Positions 42,649 to 51,249 are shown, numbered from the stretch's first letter. The stretch is DNA of 64,000 nt from an uncultured Elusimicrobia bacterium (GCA_945913025.1 CAMECJ010000004.1:62001-126000), one strand, 5' to 3'. Translations and numbers: made by a program. Notes: a model not told the origin generated them from the letters alone.

Positions 42649-43845
42649 TTATTTTTTAAGAGCAATCAGCCCGCACGTAAGAGAGAGCAGGGCGCAGACG
42701 GTAAACGTGATACCCGTAGGCAGTAAAATATCGCCAAGGCCTACCAACGGGGATGCAAGTCCGCCAAACAGAAAACACACCGCTCCGAACAGGGCCGACG
42801 CCGTTCCGGCGCGCGAGCGTTCGGCGTTCATCGCAAGAGTCGTGGCGGCGGTAAACGTAAGGCCCATCGCAAGCAGCATAATAAAAAGCAGGCTTTCAAA
42901 TAATACGATGGACGCCCCGCTTTGCAACGCGCACAAAACCGCCACGCTGCATACCAACATTCCGATACAGCTGGTTAAAATACACGTTTCCAAGCGTTTA
43001 AATTTAACGGAACTTGCCGCACCCGTACCGATGGCTACTGCGTTTGCGGCAAAAAATAGGCTGAATGCAAACGGGCTAAACCCGTAATGTTGTTGGATGA
43101 TAAACGGCGACGCGGCGATATACGCAAATAAAAGCGCTTGTGCAAAGCCCATTTGGAGCGTATAAAAGAGGTAGCGGCGGTTGGAAAACAGCGGTTTAAA
43201 GAGGGCGAGGGATTTCATTAATTTTTGTTTTGTCCGCCGTTTGGCGGAAAGCGATTCTTTAAAATGCAGGCACGACGCTAGTACGGCTATTCCCAACACG
43301 AACAAAACGCCGAATACTCCCCGCCACGAGGTTACTTTCAGCACGCTTCCGCCAATAACGGGCGCGGCTACAGGAGCAATTCCGTTGATGGCGCCCACCA
43401 CGGCAAGTGCGGTAGCCAAGTTACGCCCTTTAAATTTATCCGTGGCGATGGAGCGGGAAATGACGATTCCGCCCGCCGCCGCCATTCCCTGCACGAGGCG
43501 CATCAAGATAAACAGCCGGATATTCGGCGCAAAAATACATCCCGCCGTTGCCAACAGGTACAACGCCATAGACGTCAAAAGCGGTGGGCGGCGGCCGTAT
43601 TTATCACTTAATGGACCGAAAACGATTTGGCCTACTGCCAACCCCAACATCGAAAACGTCAGTCCCAGCTGTACCATAGATACGCTGACGCCGAAGTACT
43701 GCGTCATAGCGGGGAGACTGGGCAGGTACATATCCGTTACAAACGGCGCAAACGCCGTCAGCATACCCAGAAAGATAAATAAAAAAAAGGCCGAATTGCG
43801 CCTTTTAGTGGAGGATCCCTGCCAGGTTTTTTGTGGTTGTTTCAT
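42649..43845 (-). CDS. Bcr/CflA-type MFS drug exporter
   Basis: 398 residues from ATG 43845 (Bcr/CflA proteins are ~400), twelve helices. Blocks FVTDMYLPSLPAM (first helix motif typical of Bcr/CflA), GPLSDKYGRRPPLL (MFS motif A), LMRLVQGMAAAGG and NGIAPVAAPVIGG are present. Inner-membrane proton-coupled multidrug efflux is the expected role. TATAAT lies exactly six bases before ATG 43845 and there is no ribosome site, so the mRNA may be leaderless. A longer TTG frame to 43890 runs through the promoter and was not chosen. Confidence 0.9.
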   Translation of the reverse strand: MKQPQKTWQGSSTKRRNSAFFLFIFLGMLTAFAPFVTDMYLPSLPAMTQYFGVSVSMVQLGLTFSMLGLAVGQIVFGPLSDKYGRRPPLLTSMALYLLATAGCIFAPNIRLFILMRLVQGMAAAGGIVISRSIATDKFKGRNLATALAVVGAINGIAPVAAPVIGGSVLKVTSWRGVFGVLFVLGIAVLASCLHFKESLSAKRRTKQKLMKSLALFKPLFSNRRYLFYTLQMGFAQALLFAYIAASPFIIQQHYGFSPFAFSLFFAANAVAIGTGAASSVKFKRLETCILTSCIGMLVCSVAVLCALQSGASIVLFESLLFIMLLAMGLTFTAATTLAMNAERSRAGTASALFGAVCFLFGGLASPLVGLGDILLPTGITFTVCALLSLTCGLIALKK

Positions 43846-43851
43846 ATAAAA

Positions 43852-43857
43852 ATTATA
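43852..43857 (-). promoter_or_regulatory. -10 element of MFS gene, leaderless arrangement
   Basis: TATAAT, six bases (TTTTAT), ATG at 43845 on the minus strand. TTGGCG lies 19 bp upstream of it as a possible -35. Confidence 0.5.
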
Positions 43858-43960
43858 TCTTTTTTGAAGGAACCTCCGCCAACGGGGCAAAAAGACCTAT
43901 TTGCGGTTTGGGTCCAAGTATCCGTGCGGGCGGATTTGGTAAAAAAGTAAAATATAAATA

Positions 43961-44971
43961 ATGAAAAATCTTATGTTTTGGATTACTGTGCCGGTGTTTT
44001 TTTGCGGGATATTCGTGCCCGCGCCTGTCTTTGCACAGAGGAAAAATCCAATAAAAATTTGGCAGCAGACCCAAAAAGCCATTTCCGCGCTGGAAAGTAA
44101 AACGTTCCAACAGCTCAACCGGACCACTTTTTCCTCGGCTGCGTTTCAGGCGGAGAGGGCCGGAAGAGCCGCTTCTTTTCAACGGAATGTTTCGGCACGG
44201 CCGGTTCCGTCCGAGCCGCCGCACCTGCCGAAAGTTTCTTCCGGCAGGGAGTTTGCTTCTCCTGTTACGCTTTCCGTTACCGATACGCCTCCCGCCACAC
44301 CGGTCGTTTTTCCTGGTAAATCTGTAGTTGACGCCGTAATTTTTGATTTGGACGGAACCCTTTTAAATTCTCTTTCCGCTTGGGAACATTCTGGCACGAA
44401 TTTTTTACGCACGCAAGGCATTACGCCGCCGGAAGGGTTAGATGAACAGTTGGCCACGATGTCGCTGATGGACGGGGCCCGCCTGTTGAAAGAAAAGTTT
44501 GCCTTGCCGCAGGAGCCGGAAGAAATTTTGCGTCTTACGCTGGAACCCATCCGCCGTCATTATTTTGAGGATATTCCCGCCAAGAACGGGGTGCCTGAGC
44601 TTCTTTATATTTTAAAAGCGCAAGGGATCAAGTTGTGTGTGGCCACCGCATCGGACCGAGAACTGGCCGAAGCGGCGCTGTCTCGTTTAGGACTGTTGGA
44701 TTTGTTTGATTTTGTGCTTACCTGCGACGAGGTGGGCCTGGGAAAACGAAGCTCGCTGATTTATGAGGACGCTCTTTACCAACTGGGGACGTCTAAATCC
44801 CGCACCCTGGTGGTGGAGGACGCCCGTTATGCGTTGGAAACCGCTAAGAGAGCCGGCTTTTTAACAGCGGGTGTAGCCGATCCGCACACGCCGGAAGCGG
44901 ATGCACAAAAAATCCGCGCGCAGGCGGACTATTACATTGAGTATTTTATAGGCGGCGTATTTAAAAAATAA
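43961..44971 (+). CDS. Exported HAD-superfamily phosphatase (PGP-like) with long N-terminal extension
   Basis: 336 residues. Signal peptide MKNLMFWITVPVFFCGIFVPAPVFAQ, a ~95-residue low-complexity Ser/Pro/Arg-rich linker, then a full HAD-IA domain from ~125: VIFDLDGTLLNSLSAWE (motif I, nucleophile Asp), VATASDRELAE (motif II), GLGKRSS (motif III Lys), VVEDARYALETAKRAG (motif IV). It resembles phosphoglycolate/beta-phosphoglucomutase-type phosphatases, which are normally cytoplasmic; export is unusual. No clear ribosome site; TAAAAT seven bases before the ATG. Confidence 0.83.
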   Translation: MKNLMFWITVPVFFCGIFVPAPVFAQRKNPIKIWQQTQKAISALESKTFQQLNRTTFSSAAFQAERAGRAASFQRNVSARPVPSEPPHLPKVSSGREFASPVTLSVTDTPPATPVVFPGKSVVDAVIFDLDGTLLNSLSAWEHSGTNFLRTQGITPPEGLDEQLATMSLMDGARLLKEKFALPQEPEEILRLTLEPIRRHYFEDIPAKNGVPELLYILKAQGIKLCVATASDRELAEAALSRLGLLDLFDFVLTCDEVGLGKRSSLIYEDALYQLGTSKSRTLVVEDARYALETAKRAGFLTAGVADPHTPEADAQKIRAQADYYIEYFIGGVFKK

Positions 44972-44991
44972 GGTTTTAAGGTGCCCTTTAG

Positions 44992-45023
44992 CCCCCGTTT
45001 CTGAGGAAGCGGGGGTTTTTTTC
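44992..45023 (+). terminator. Terminator after exported HAD gene
   Basis: CCCCCGTTTC-TGAG-GAAGCGGGGG-TTTTTTT. Confidence 0.85.
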
Positions 45024-45043
45024 CAACTAACCTTTTTTTATCT

Positions 45044-45089
45044 TTGCGGAAAAAATATAAAACGGGTATAGTAAAAGAGTAGGCCTACT
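45044..45089 (+). promoter_or_regulatory. Promoter and 12-bp palindrome upstream of alcohol dehydrogenase
   Basis: TTGCGG (45044-45049), 17-bp spacer, TATAGT (45067-45072). A perfect palindrome AGTAGGCCTACT (45078-45089) covers the expected transcription start and is a good repressor-site candidate, for example for a redox-sensing regulator. Confidence 0.6.
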
Positions 45090-45111
45090 AAAATCAGGAG
45101 GGTAATAAGTT

Positions 45112-46326
45112 ATGTGGGAAAAAGACATTAACATTAACGAAGTACGCGAAATCCGCAGCCGCACGACCGTTTATTTCGGCGTGGGGGCGATTGCCAAAAT
45201 CGCGGATATTTGCCAAGATTTAAAAGCCAAAGGATTAGATAAAATTATCGTAATGACGGGCCGCGGCGCATACAAAAAAACGGGCGCGTGGGATTACGTT
45301 ACCAAAGCGTTTGATGAAAACGGCATTTCGTACGTTCATTACGACAAAGTAACCCCGAACCCGAACACCCACCACGTCAACGAAGCCGCCAAAATGGCCG
45401 CCGAGTTCGGCGCCAAAGCGATGCTTGCCATCGGCGGCGGTTCCGCCATTGACGCGGGCAAAAGCGTGGCGATTTTGATGAAAAACCCCGGTAAAACCGC
45501 CGAAGATTTGTACGAGTTTAAATTTACGCCCGCCGAAGCCGCGCCGATTATCGCCATTAACTTGACGCACGGCACCGGTTCCGAAGCCAACCGCTTTGCG
45601 GTGGTAACGATTGAAGAAAAAGATTTCAAACCCGCCATCGCGTACGACTGCATTTACCCGATGTATTCTATTGACGACCCTGCTTTGATGACGGGCCTGT
45701 CCGAAAATCAGACGCGCTATGTGTCTATTGATGCGGTCAACCATGTGGTGGAAGCATCCACTACCAAGGTCGCTTCGCCGTATGCGATTGATTTGGGGAT
45801 TTCCGTCGTCAAACTGGTGGCCGAATACCTGCCCGTTGCGCTGAAAGACCCGAAAAATTTGGAAGCGCGTTACTTCCTCGCGTATGCGGCTTTGATTGCC
45901 GGCATCAGCTTTGACAACGGCCTGCTGCACTACACGCACGCGCTTGAACACCCGCTTTCCGGCGTGAACCCGAATTTGACGCACGGTTTGGGTTTGGCGA
46001 TGCTGCTGCCTGCCGTCATCAAAAACATTTATAAAGCTAAACCCGCCACACTGGCCGACGTGCTCGCGCCGATTGTGCCCGGGCTGAAAGGCTGCGCCTG
46101 TGAGGCCGATCAAGTGGCCGAAGGGGTAGAAAAATGGCTGTTCTCCGTGGGCTCTACGCATAAACTGGAGGACGAAGGTTTTAAAGCGTCCGACGTGGAT
46201 AAGCTGGTGGAACTGGCGTTTAATACGCCGTCTTTGGGCGGGCTGTTGTCCATTGCGCCGACCGAAGCCACCAAGGATGCCGTCCGCGCGATTTACACCG
46301 AATCGCTCAAACCGTATACCAAATAA
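45112..46326 (+). CDS. Iron-containing alcohol dehydrogenase
   Basis: 404 residues, group III Fe-ADH fold. NAD(P)-binding MLAIGGGSAIDAGKSVAIL, and metal ligands Asp/His in SIDAVNHVVEA, then HYTHALEHPLSG and NPNLTHGLGLA. Reduces an aldehyde to an alcohol with NAD(P)H, regenerating NAD+ during fermentation; butanol- or ethanol-type activity is likely but the substrate is not set by sequence. No aldehyde dehydrogenase domain is fused. SD CAGGAGGG. Own promoter and terminator, so a single-gene unit. Confidence 0.92.
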   Translation: MWEKDININEVREIRSRTTVYFGVGAIAKIADICQDLKAKGLDKIIVMTGRGAYKKTGAWDYVTKAFDENGISYVHYDKVTPNPNTHHVNEAAKMAAEFGAKAMLAIGGGSAIDAGKSVAILMKNPGKTAEDLYEFKFTPAEAAPIIAINLTHGTGSEANRFAVVTIEEKDFKPAIAYDCIYPMYSIDDPALMTGLSENQTRYVSIDAVNHVVEASTTKVASPYAIDLGISVVKLVAEYLPVALKDPKNLEARYFLAYAALIAGISFDNGLLHYTHALEHPLSGVNPNLTHGLGLAMLLPAVIKNIYKAKPATLADVLAPIVPGLKGCACEADQVAEGVEKWLFSVGSTHKLEDEGFKASDVDKLVELAFNTPSLGGLLSIAPTEATKDAVRAIYTESLKPYTK

Positions 46327-46341
46327 GCTGTTTTGACGTAG

Positions 46342-46371
46342 AAAAAGCCCCGTCTCGCGGCGGGGCTTTTT
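46342..46371 (+). terminator. Terminator after alcohol dehydrogenase
   Basis: AAAAAGCCCCG-TCTCGCGG-CGGGGCTTTTT. Confidence 0.88.
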
Positions 46372-46417
46372 GCGTGCATAACTGGCGCTTTTATATTTTC
46401 CAATTTGCCAACACAGT

Positions 46418-46466
46418 TTGACAAAACAATTATTATAATTCTATAATTCCAGTATAATAGAATTAT
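46418..46466 (+). promoter_or_regulatory. Promoter and ArsR operator
   Basis: TTGACA (46418-46423), 18-bp spacer, TATAAT (46442-46447). A 10-bp perfect inverted repeat ATAATTCTAT (46435-46444) / ATAGAATTAT (46457-46466) overlaps the -10, so an ArsR dimer bound there would block RNA polymerase. Confidence 0.75.
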
Positions 46467-46480
46467 AAAAGGGGATAAAT

Positions 46481-46792
46481 ATGAAAATAGAAAAGTATGT
46501 AACGGTTTTTGAAGCGTTGGCGCAGGCCTCCCGTTTAAAAATTTTTCGTTTGTTGGTTAAGGCGGGAGGAAACGGTATTTGTCCGTGCGTGCTGGCCGAA
46601 CGGTTAAAAATGCCGCGTAATACGCTGTCTTTTCATTTGGCGTTGCTGACGCAGGCGGGGTTGTGCCGTTCGGAACGAAAAGGAAAAAATTTATTCTATC
46701 GGGCGCAGTGCGGAGCGGTGTCGGCCGCGGCGGAATTTTTGTTAAAAGACTGCTGTGGGTGCAATAGACCGAAGGAGAAACAAAATGTTTGA
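46481..46792 (+). CDS. ArsR-family metalloregulator
   Basis: 103 residues: winged-helix DNA-binding domain (RLKIFRLLVKAGGNGICPCVLAERLKMPRNTLSFHLALLTQAGL). The Cys pair in GICPCVLAE sits just ahead of the recognition helix, much like the ELCVCDL As(III)/Sb(III) site of ArsR; a further CCGC lies near the C-terminus. It likely represses its own operon until a thiophilic metal binds. Its stop overlaps the permease start (ATG at 46785). Confidence 0.92.
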   Translation: MKIEKYVTVFEALAQASRLKIFRLLVKAGGNGICPCVLAERLKMPRNTLSFHLALLTQAGLCRSERKGKNLFYRAQCGAVSAAAEFLLKDCCGCNRPKEKQNV

Positions 46793-47774
46793 TATGTTTA
46801 CCCGCTTCGCCGATTGGGGCGTTAATGGGTTGGGGTTATCAAAAACAACTGCTTTCGGCGCAGCCGTACATTTCTTTTTGGAAGATTTTACAAAAATCAT
46901 TGTCCTTATTTATGTGCTGATTTTTACGGTTTCGTTATTCCGCTCTCAGTTGTCGGCGGAGAAGGTGAAAGCGTATTTAAGCGGAAAAAGCCGTTGGTAC
47001 GGATATGTGCTGGCTGTTGTACTGGGGATTGTAACTCCTTTTTGTTCTTGTTCGTCTATTCCTCTGTTTATCGGGTTTATGGCGGCGGGTATTCCCTTTG
47101 GCGTGACGATGGCTTTTTTGATTTCTTCGCCGCTGGTGAGCGAAATTGCCGCCGTATTATTAGTCGGCACGCCGGAGGCGGGGTGGTTGGCTGCGGGGAT
47201 ATATGTGCTGTCCGGGTGTTTAATTTCCGTACTGGGCGGTTATTTGTGTGACCGGTTTCTGTTGGTCCGGTGGATTCAGCCGGATTCTTTCCTGCCGGAG
47301 AAAAAATCCTCGCCCTGTTGCTGTTGTTGCGGAAAAGGGCGTAAAAGCCGGATATTTCGGATAAAAGAGTTATTAAAATATGCGCACTCCTACGCTTGGA
47401 ATACGCTTTGTGAACTGTTTTGGTATATTTTAGCGGGGTTGTTGGTGGGGGCTTTTATTCACGGTTATATTCCGCAGACGTTTTTTGCCGACTGGTTGGG
47501 CCGCAGAAACTGGTATGCGGTGCCTTTGGCTTCTGTAGCGGGAGCGCCTTTGTATGCCAGCCACGCAGGAGTAATTCCGGTCATCCAATCGTTACTGGGC
47601 AAAGGGGTTCCGTTGGGGACGGCGCTCGTCTTATTGATGAGCATAACGGCCCTTTCATTTCCGGAAATGATTATGCTCAACCGTGTATTAAAATGGAAAC
47701 TAATCGGTTGCTTCTGCGCGTTTTTAATTATTTCTTTTATCATAACAGGTTATTTGCTAAATATGTTCATTTAA
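46785..47774 (+). CDS. ArsP/DUF318-type permease
   Basis: 329 residues, eight or more helices. Signature TPFCSCSSIPLFIGFMAAGIPFGVTMAFLISSPLVSE belongs to the PF03773 permease family, whose ArsP members export trivalent organoarsenicals. A cytoplasmic loop has CCCCC (SSPCCCCCGKGRK), and C-terminal APLYASHAGVIPVI repeats the pattern. AAGGAGAAACAAA precedes ATG 46785, which overlaps the ArsR gene by 8 nt; the longer frame from 46755 is ArsR-coding DNA. Substrate probably an arsenical or another soft metal, judging from the regulator. Confidence 0.9.
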   Translation: MFDMFTRFADWGVNGLGLSKTTAFGAAVHFFLEDFTKIIVLIYVLIFTVSLFRSQLSAEKVKAYLSGKSRWYGYVLAVVLGIVTPFCSCSSIPLFIGFMAAGIPFGVTMAFLISSPLVSEIAAVLLVGTPEAGWLAAGIYVLSGCLISVLGGYLCDRFLLVRWIQPDSFLPEKKSSPCCCCCGKGRKSRIFRIKELLKYAHSYAWNTLCELFWYILAGLLVGAFIHGYIPQTFFADWLGRRNWYAVPLASVAGAPLYASHAGVIPVIQSLLGKGVPLGTALVLLMSITALSFPEMIMLNRVLKWKLIGCFCAFLIISFIITGYLLNMFI

Positions 47775-47778
47775 ATTA

Positions 47779-47803
47779 CCCCCGCTTTTCGGCGGGGCTT
47801 TTT
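47779..47803 (+). terminator. Terminator after ArsP-like gene
   Basis: CCCCCGC-TTTTC-GGCGGGG-CTTTTT; it ends 3 bases before the -10 of the next gene. Confidence 0.75.
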
Positions 47804-47805
47804 GT

Positions 47806-47811
47806 TATACT
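47806..47811 (+). promoter_or_regulatory. -10 element, leaderless arrangement before DUF3592-like gene
   Basis: TATACT, six bases (GTAACT), ATG at 47818; no ribosome site. Confidence 0.5.
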
Positions 47812-47817
47812 GTAACT

Positions 47818-48378
47818 ATGGAAAAAATAATTTTAACGGGGATTTTTGTTCTGCTTGCCGTATCGTTTGCGTGGGGGGGCGTGTCGTTGTACCGTCGGGC
47901 GCAAAAACGCGGGGAAAGAGCGGGCTGTGCGTGTTTATTGTATTTTTTATCATCGTTTGTCTGCGGTATTTTTGCGTTTCAACAATTGCCGGTGGAAACG
48001 ATGAGTGCTTTGGTTGCCGCGTTAGGCGGATTTGCCTTTTGGAGAGATTACCGCTTTTTTAAACGCGCAATTATCGTGTGCGGCGTGGTAAGGAAATTCG
48101 TGCCCCGCAGAGTATACAGATACTTAGGTACTCGCGCAGTAGTCTATCTTCCCGTTGTCCGGTTTGAATTTGACGGACAGGTCCGCCAGGTAACGGGAAC
48201 GGTTTATTCCCGTTTCAAACCTAAAATAGGAAAGCCGATGAAGGTAGGCGTGAACCCGCAGAATATAAAGGACGTGCGGATATATCAAAAATCCAGCCTG
48301 ATCCTTACCGGCACAATAGCCATTTTGGGAACAATTTTTTTGATTCGTATGGTATATTCACGCCTGGCCGGAATATAA
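47818..48378 (+). CDS. DUF3592-like membrane protein, paralogue A
   Basis: 186 residues. Helices at ~4-22, ~38-52, ~60-70 and a last one at ~160-178; between them a ~70-residue soluble domain with VYLPVVRFEFDGQVRQVTG and KPKIGKPMKVGVNPQN, the pattern of DUF3592 (VxYxVxGxxY...xGxxVxVxYDPxxP). Function unknown. Paralogous to the next gene (19-nt gap); the two share GYYLWEGYRFF/GGFAFWRDYRFF, VYLPVVRF/MYIPIVQV and the KPKIGK(P/T)xKVG block. Confidence 0.75.
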   Translation: MEKIILTGIFVLLAVSFAWGGVSLYRRAQKRGERAGCACLLYFLSSFVCGIFAFQQLPVETMSALVAALGGFAFWRDYRFFKRAIIVCGVVRKFVPRRVYRYLGTRAVVYLPVVRFEFDGQVRQVTGTVYSRFKPKIGKPMKVGVNPQNIKDVRIYQKSSLILTGTIAILGTIFLIRMVYSRLAGI

Positions 48379-48397
48379 AAATAATGCAGGGAGTAAA

Positions 48398-49015
48398 ATG
48401 GGTACTATGGATACATTTACAATTTTATTTGCAACGGTTGTTATTATTTTTGTGGCTGCACCATTGGTGGTGTGCGGTGTGTTTCTGCCTCGTTATATGA
48501 GGAAGATGCGTGAAGGAAGGATGGATACCTTGTATACGAGTGGTGACAAAGTGTTTATCTTGGCGCTTGCTGTTGCAGTTTGCTGGCTGTATAAGCATTT
48601 TCCCCAGGAGACGATCGGCCTTTGTTGTGCTGTTTTTGGTGGTTATTACTTGTGGGAGGGGTACCGGTTTTTTACCCGCGCGGTTATGGCGGACGGCGTG
48701 ATAACGGCTTATACAAGGAGCGAGAGCCTGTTTAACTTTAGAAAAATGTATATACCCATTGTACAAGTTGTATTTAAGGGGCAAGTCCTTAAAACAGAGG
48801 TATGGAGAGGGATGCACTACTACACAAAGCCTAAAATAGGAAAAACGGTAAAGGTGGGTATAGACCCCGATTTTTGCCCAACACCCCGGGAAAACATGGG
48901 ACCGTTGGAAAAAGTAAAAATTATGAGATCTGTACGGATATACGACATATCCCAAAGGATAATCTTTTTGTTCTTCTATGTAGCGGGAATGGCTGTATTG
49001 TTAAGCGCTATTTAG
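48398..49015 (+). CDS. DUF3592-like membrane protein, paralogue B
   Basis: 205 residues, same layout as paralogue A: two N-terminal helices, a middle helix pair, a beta-rich domain (YIPIVQVVFKGQVLKTEV, TKPKIGKTVKVGIDPDFC) and a C-terminal helix. ATG 48398 follows GGGAGTAAA; an ATG at 48410 is also possible. The pair arose by tandem duplication and has diverged strongly. Confidence 0.74.
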   Translation: MGTMDTFTILFATVVIIFVAAPLVVCGVFLPRYMRKMREGRMDTLYTSGDKVFILALAVAVCWLYKHFPQETIGLCCAVFGGYYLWEGYRFFTRAVMADGVITAYTRSESLFNFRKMYIPIVQVVFKGQVLKTEVWRGMHYYTKPKIGKTVKVGIDPDFCPTPRENMGPLEKVKIMRSVRIYDISQRIIFLFFYVAGMAVLLSAI

Positions 49016-49055
49016 CGGCCCTTGGCTGCATCTCCCGCGTTTTAATTGGAGCATT

Positions 49056-50369
49056 TTATGCCGGAACGCGGTTGCCGCGGACGTATTCAAAGAATTGTTT
49101 TACGCGCGCATCGCACAATACGTCGCGTACCATAATATCTTTTTTGAGGTGTACGCCGGAGAGCGTGCGGCAGCGGCTCAGCGCCACATACGTCTGCCCC
49201 GTAGCGAACGCGCCACGGCCGATATCCAAATAAATGTTGTCAAACGTCAGCCCCTGCGATTTGTGAATTGTAATCGCCCACGCCAGTTTCAGCGGATATT
49301 GTTTAAAAAATCCTTTTACGTTCGGTTCCAGTTTTTGCGTCAGCGGATTAAATTCGTATTTGACGTCCTCCCACACGTGCGGTTCCACCTGATAGACGCG
49401 GCCTTTTAATTCCACTTTAATAAAATCCGGCCCCAAGTCGTACACGGTGCCGATGTCCCCGTTTACCCAGTCGTTGTCGTTGACAAGCATCATAATCTTT
49501 GCGCCTTTTTTGAGTTTTAATACCTGTTCGGCGGGGGGCGTTTTCTTTTGAAAAGACTCATCCGCCGCGGCGTTATATGTAAATTCTTCGCCGGAGAGCA
49601 TAGACAAATAATGCAAATTCCGCCAAGCGGCTTCGCGGTTGGTGGGGGATAAAATAATGCAGTTTTCAAAATTTTCGGGCAGCTCAAACGTTTTGTGCGT
49701 GTTGAGCAGCGCGTCCAGTTCCGGCTGGGTCACGCGGCCTTCGCGGATGAGGTTTAACAGGCGCGCAAACTCCGGATCCGCTTTTTGGCGGAAGATACGT
49801 TTAAGTTCAAATACTTCTGTCGGCAGGCGGCGCAGGACGTGCGCTTCAAAAAAGTACGGGCTGGGATAAATTTGCCGGAAATAATCAAACAGTCCGCCGG
49901 AAGCCTGCTCTTCCACGGGCGGAAGTTGAAATAAATCGCCGAACAGCACGATTTTTTTGCCGCCGAACGGTTCGTCCGAATGGGTGGAGATTTGGAGAAT
50001 ATGGTCTATCGCATCTAAAAGGTCGGCGCGGAGCATAGACGCTTCGTCAATAATAATGGTATCCACCGTGTCCACCGTTTTGCGCGGGAGACGTTTTAAA
50101 TTGGCCTTGTCCAACAGATTGCCCGGCTTTAAATGAAAAAATGAATGTACGGTCTGGCCGCGCACATTGACGGCCGCCAGCCCCGTGGTAGCCAATACGA
50201 CGGTATTTTGCGCCGAATGTTCGGCAAAATACCTAAGGAGCGTGGTTTTCCCCGTGCCCGCGCGGCCCGTGATAAAAATGAGCGGTTTAACCGGCGGCTG
50301 CGCCTCCAGTAAGGCTAGCGCGTCTTTAAATTCATCCGTTAAAATAATGGGGGATTCGTTAGCGGACAT
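49056..50369 (-). CDS. Pif1/RecD-like superfamily 1 DNA helicase
   Basis: 437 residues. Walker A GRAGTGKTTLLRYF, Walker B TIIIDEASMLRADLLD, LFGDLFQLPPV (motif III), and C-terminal AITIHKSQGLTFDNIYLDIG with YVALSRCRT (motifs V-VI). Matches the Pif1-like AAA/UvrD_C_2 architecture of 5'-to-3' helicases that act on G-quadruplexes or stalled forks. TATAAT lies five bases before the ATG and no ribosome site is visible, so it may be leaderless. Monocistronic, divergent from zupT. Confidence 0.9.
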   Translation of the reverse strand: MSANESPIILTDEFKDALALLEAQPPVKPLIFITGRAGTGKTTLLRYFAEHSAQNTVVLATTGLAAVNVRGQTVHSFFHLKPGNLLDKANLKRLPRKTVDTVDTIIIDEASMLRADLLDAIDHILQISTHSDEPFGGKKIVLFGDLFQLPPVEEQASGGLFDYFRQIYPSPYFFEAHVLRRLPTEVFELKRIFRQKADPEFARLLNLIREGRVTQPELDALLNTHKTFELPENFENCIILSPTNREAAWRNLHYLSMLSGEEFTYNAAADESFQKKTPPAEQVLKLKKGAKIMMLVNDNDWVNGDIGTVYDLGPDFIKVELKGRVYQVEPHVWEDVKYEFNPLTQKLEPNVKGFFKQYPLKLAWAITIHKSQGLTFDNIYLDIGRGAFATGQTYVALSRCRTLSGVHLKKDIMVRDVLCDARVKQFFEYVRGNRVPA

Positions 50370-50374
50370 ACTTT

Positions 50375-50434
50375 ATTATAGCAATTCGGGAATAATCTTT
50401 TTAGTTGAGCGGTGCGTTTAATTTTCTCTATAAT
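50375..50434. promoter_or_regulatory. Divergent leaderless promoters of the helicase gene and zupT
   Basis: Minus strand: TATAAT (50380-50375), five bases, ATG 50369. Plus strand: TTGAGC (50405-50410), 18-bp spacer, TATAAT (50429-50434), six bases (ATACCT), ATG 50441. Neither gene has a Shine-Dalgarno. Confidence 0.58.
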
Positions 50435-50440
50435 ATACCT

Positions 50441-51214
50441 ATGGAATACTCGGTACTTGTTGCGTTGTTTTTAAGTTTTTTGGCCGGAGCCGCCACTTCC
50501 GTGGGCGGACTCCTTGCGTTTGTCATCAAAAAGGAAAACCTGTCCGCCCTTTCGCTGGGGCTTGGGTTTTCGGCAGGCGTGATGATTTACGTATCGTTTA
50601 TGGAAATTCTGCCGCAGGCCTCGGAGTCGTTGTCGTCCGCGTACGGCGGCAAGACGGGCGAGTGGATCAGCACGGGGATTTTTTTCGGCGGGATTGTGCT
50701 GGCGTGGCTGATTGATACGCTGCTGCCGTCACATCACGTGGAAGAACATACCCTGGATCAGTCTGCCAAGTTAAAACATTTGGGTTTGTTTACCGCGCTG
50801 GCGCTGGCCGTTCACAATTTTCCCGAAGGGCTTGCCACATTTATGGCGTCTATGAAAGACGCCACCCTCGGCGTATCTATCGCCGCGGCGGTGGCGATTC
50901 ACAACATTCCGGAAGGGGTGGCCGTCGCGTTGCCCGTTTATCACTCTACAGGCTCGCGTTCCAAGGCGTTTTGGTACAGCGCGCTTTCCGGTATGGCCGA
51001 GCCCGTAGGGGCGCTGTTGGGTTTTTTGCTGCTGCGGTCGTTACTTGGGGAACGGGCGTTTGGCGTAATGTTTGCCTTAATTGCGGGGATTATGATTTAC
51101 ATCTCTTTAGACGAACTGCTTCCCACGGCACACGAGTACGGCGAGGGACATAAAGTTATTTGGGGCGTTTTGGGCGGGATGATGATTATGGCTCTTTCGC
51201 TCTTGTTATTCTAA
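50441..51214 (+). CDS. zupT: ZIP-family divalent metal transporter
   Basis: 257 residues from ATG 50441, the same length as E. coli ZupT. Eight helices with the ZIP metal-path motifs HNFPEGLATF (helix IV) and HNIPEGVAVALPVY (helix V); a His-containing loop HHVEEHTLDQ between helices III and IV. Inner-membrane uptake of Zn2+ and probably Fe2+/Mn2+. An upstream in-frame start at 50405 would lie in the promoter and was rejected. Possibly leaderless. Confidence 0.92.
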   Translation: MEYSVLVALFLSFLAGAATSVGGLLAFVIKKENLSALSLGLGFSAGVMIYVSFMEILPQASESLSSAYGGKTGEWISTGIFFGGIVLAWLIDTLLPSHHVEEHTLDQSAKLKHLGLFTALALAVHNFPEGLATFMASMKDATLGVSIAAAVAIHNIPEGVAVALPVYHSTGSRSKAFWYSALSGMAEPVGALLGFLLLRSLLGERAFGVMFALIAGIMIYISLDELLPTAHEYGEGHKVIWGVLGGMMIMALSLLLF

Positions 51215-51215
51215 A

Positions 51216-51244
51216 TAAAAAGCTCCCAAATGCGGGAGCTTTTT
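51216..51244. terminator. Bidirectional terminator after zupT
   Basis: AAAAAGCTCCC-AAATGC-GGGAGCTTTTT between convergent genes. Confidence 0.85.
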
Positions 51245-51249
51245 AGATC

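Noticed and set aside
45235-46161. 308-residue minus-strand frame
   Set aside because: Antisense shadow of the alcohol dehydrogenase gene.
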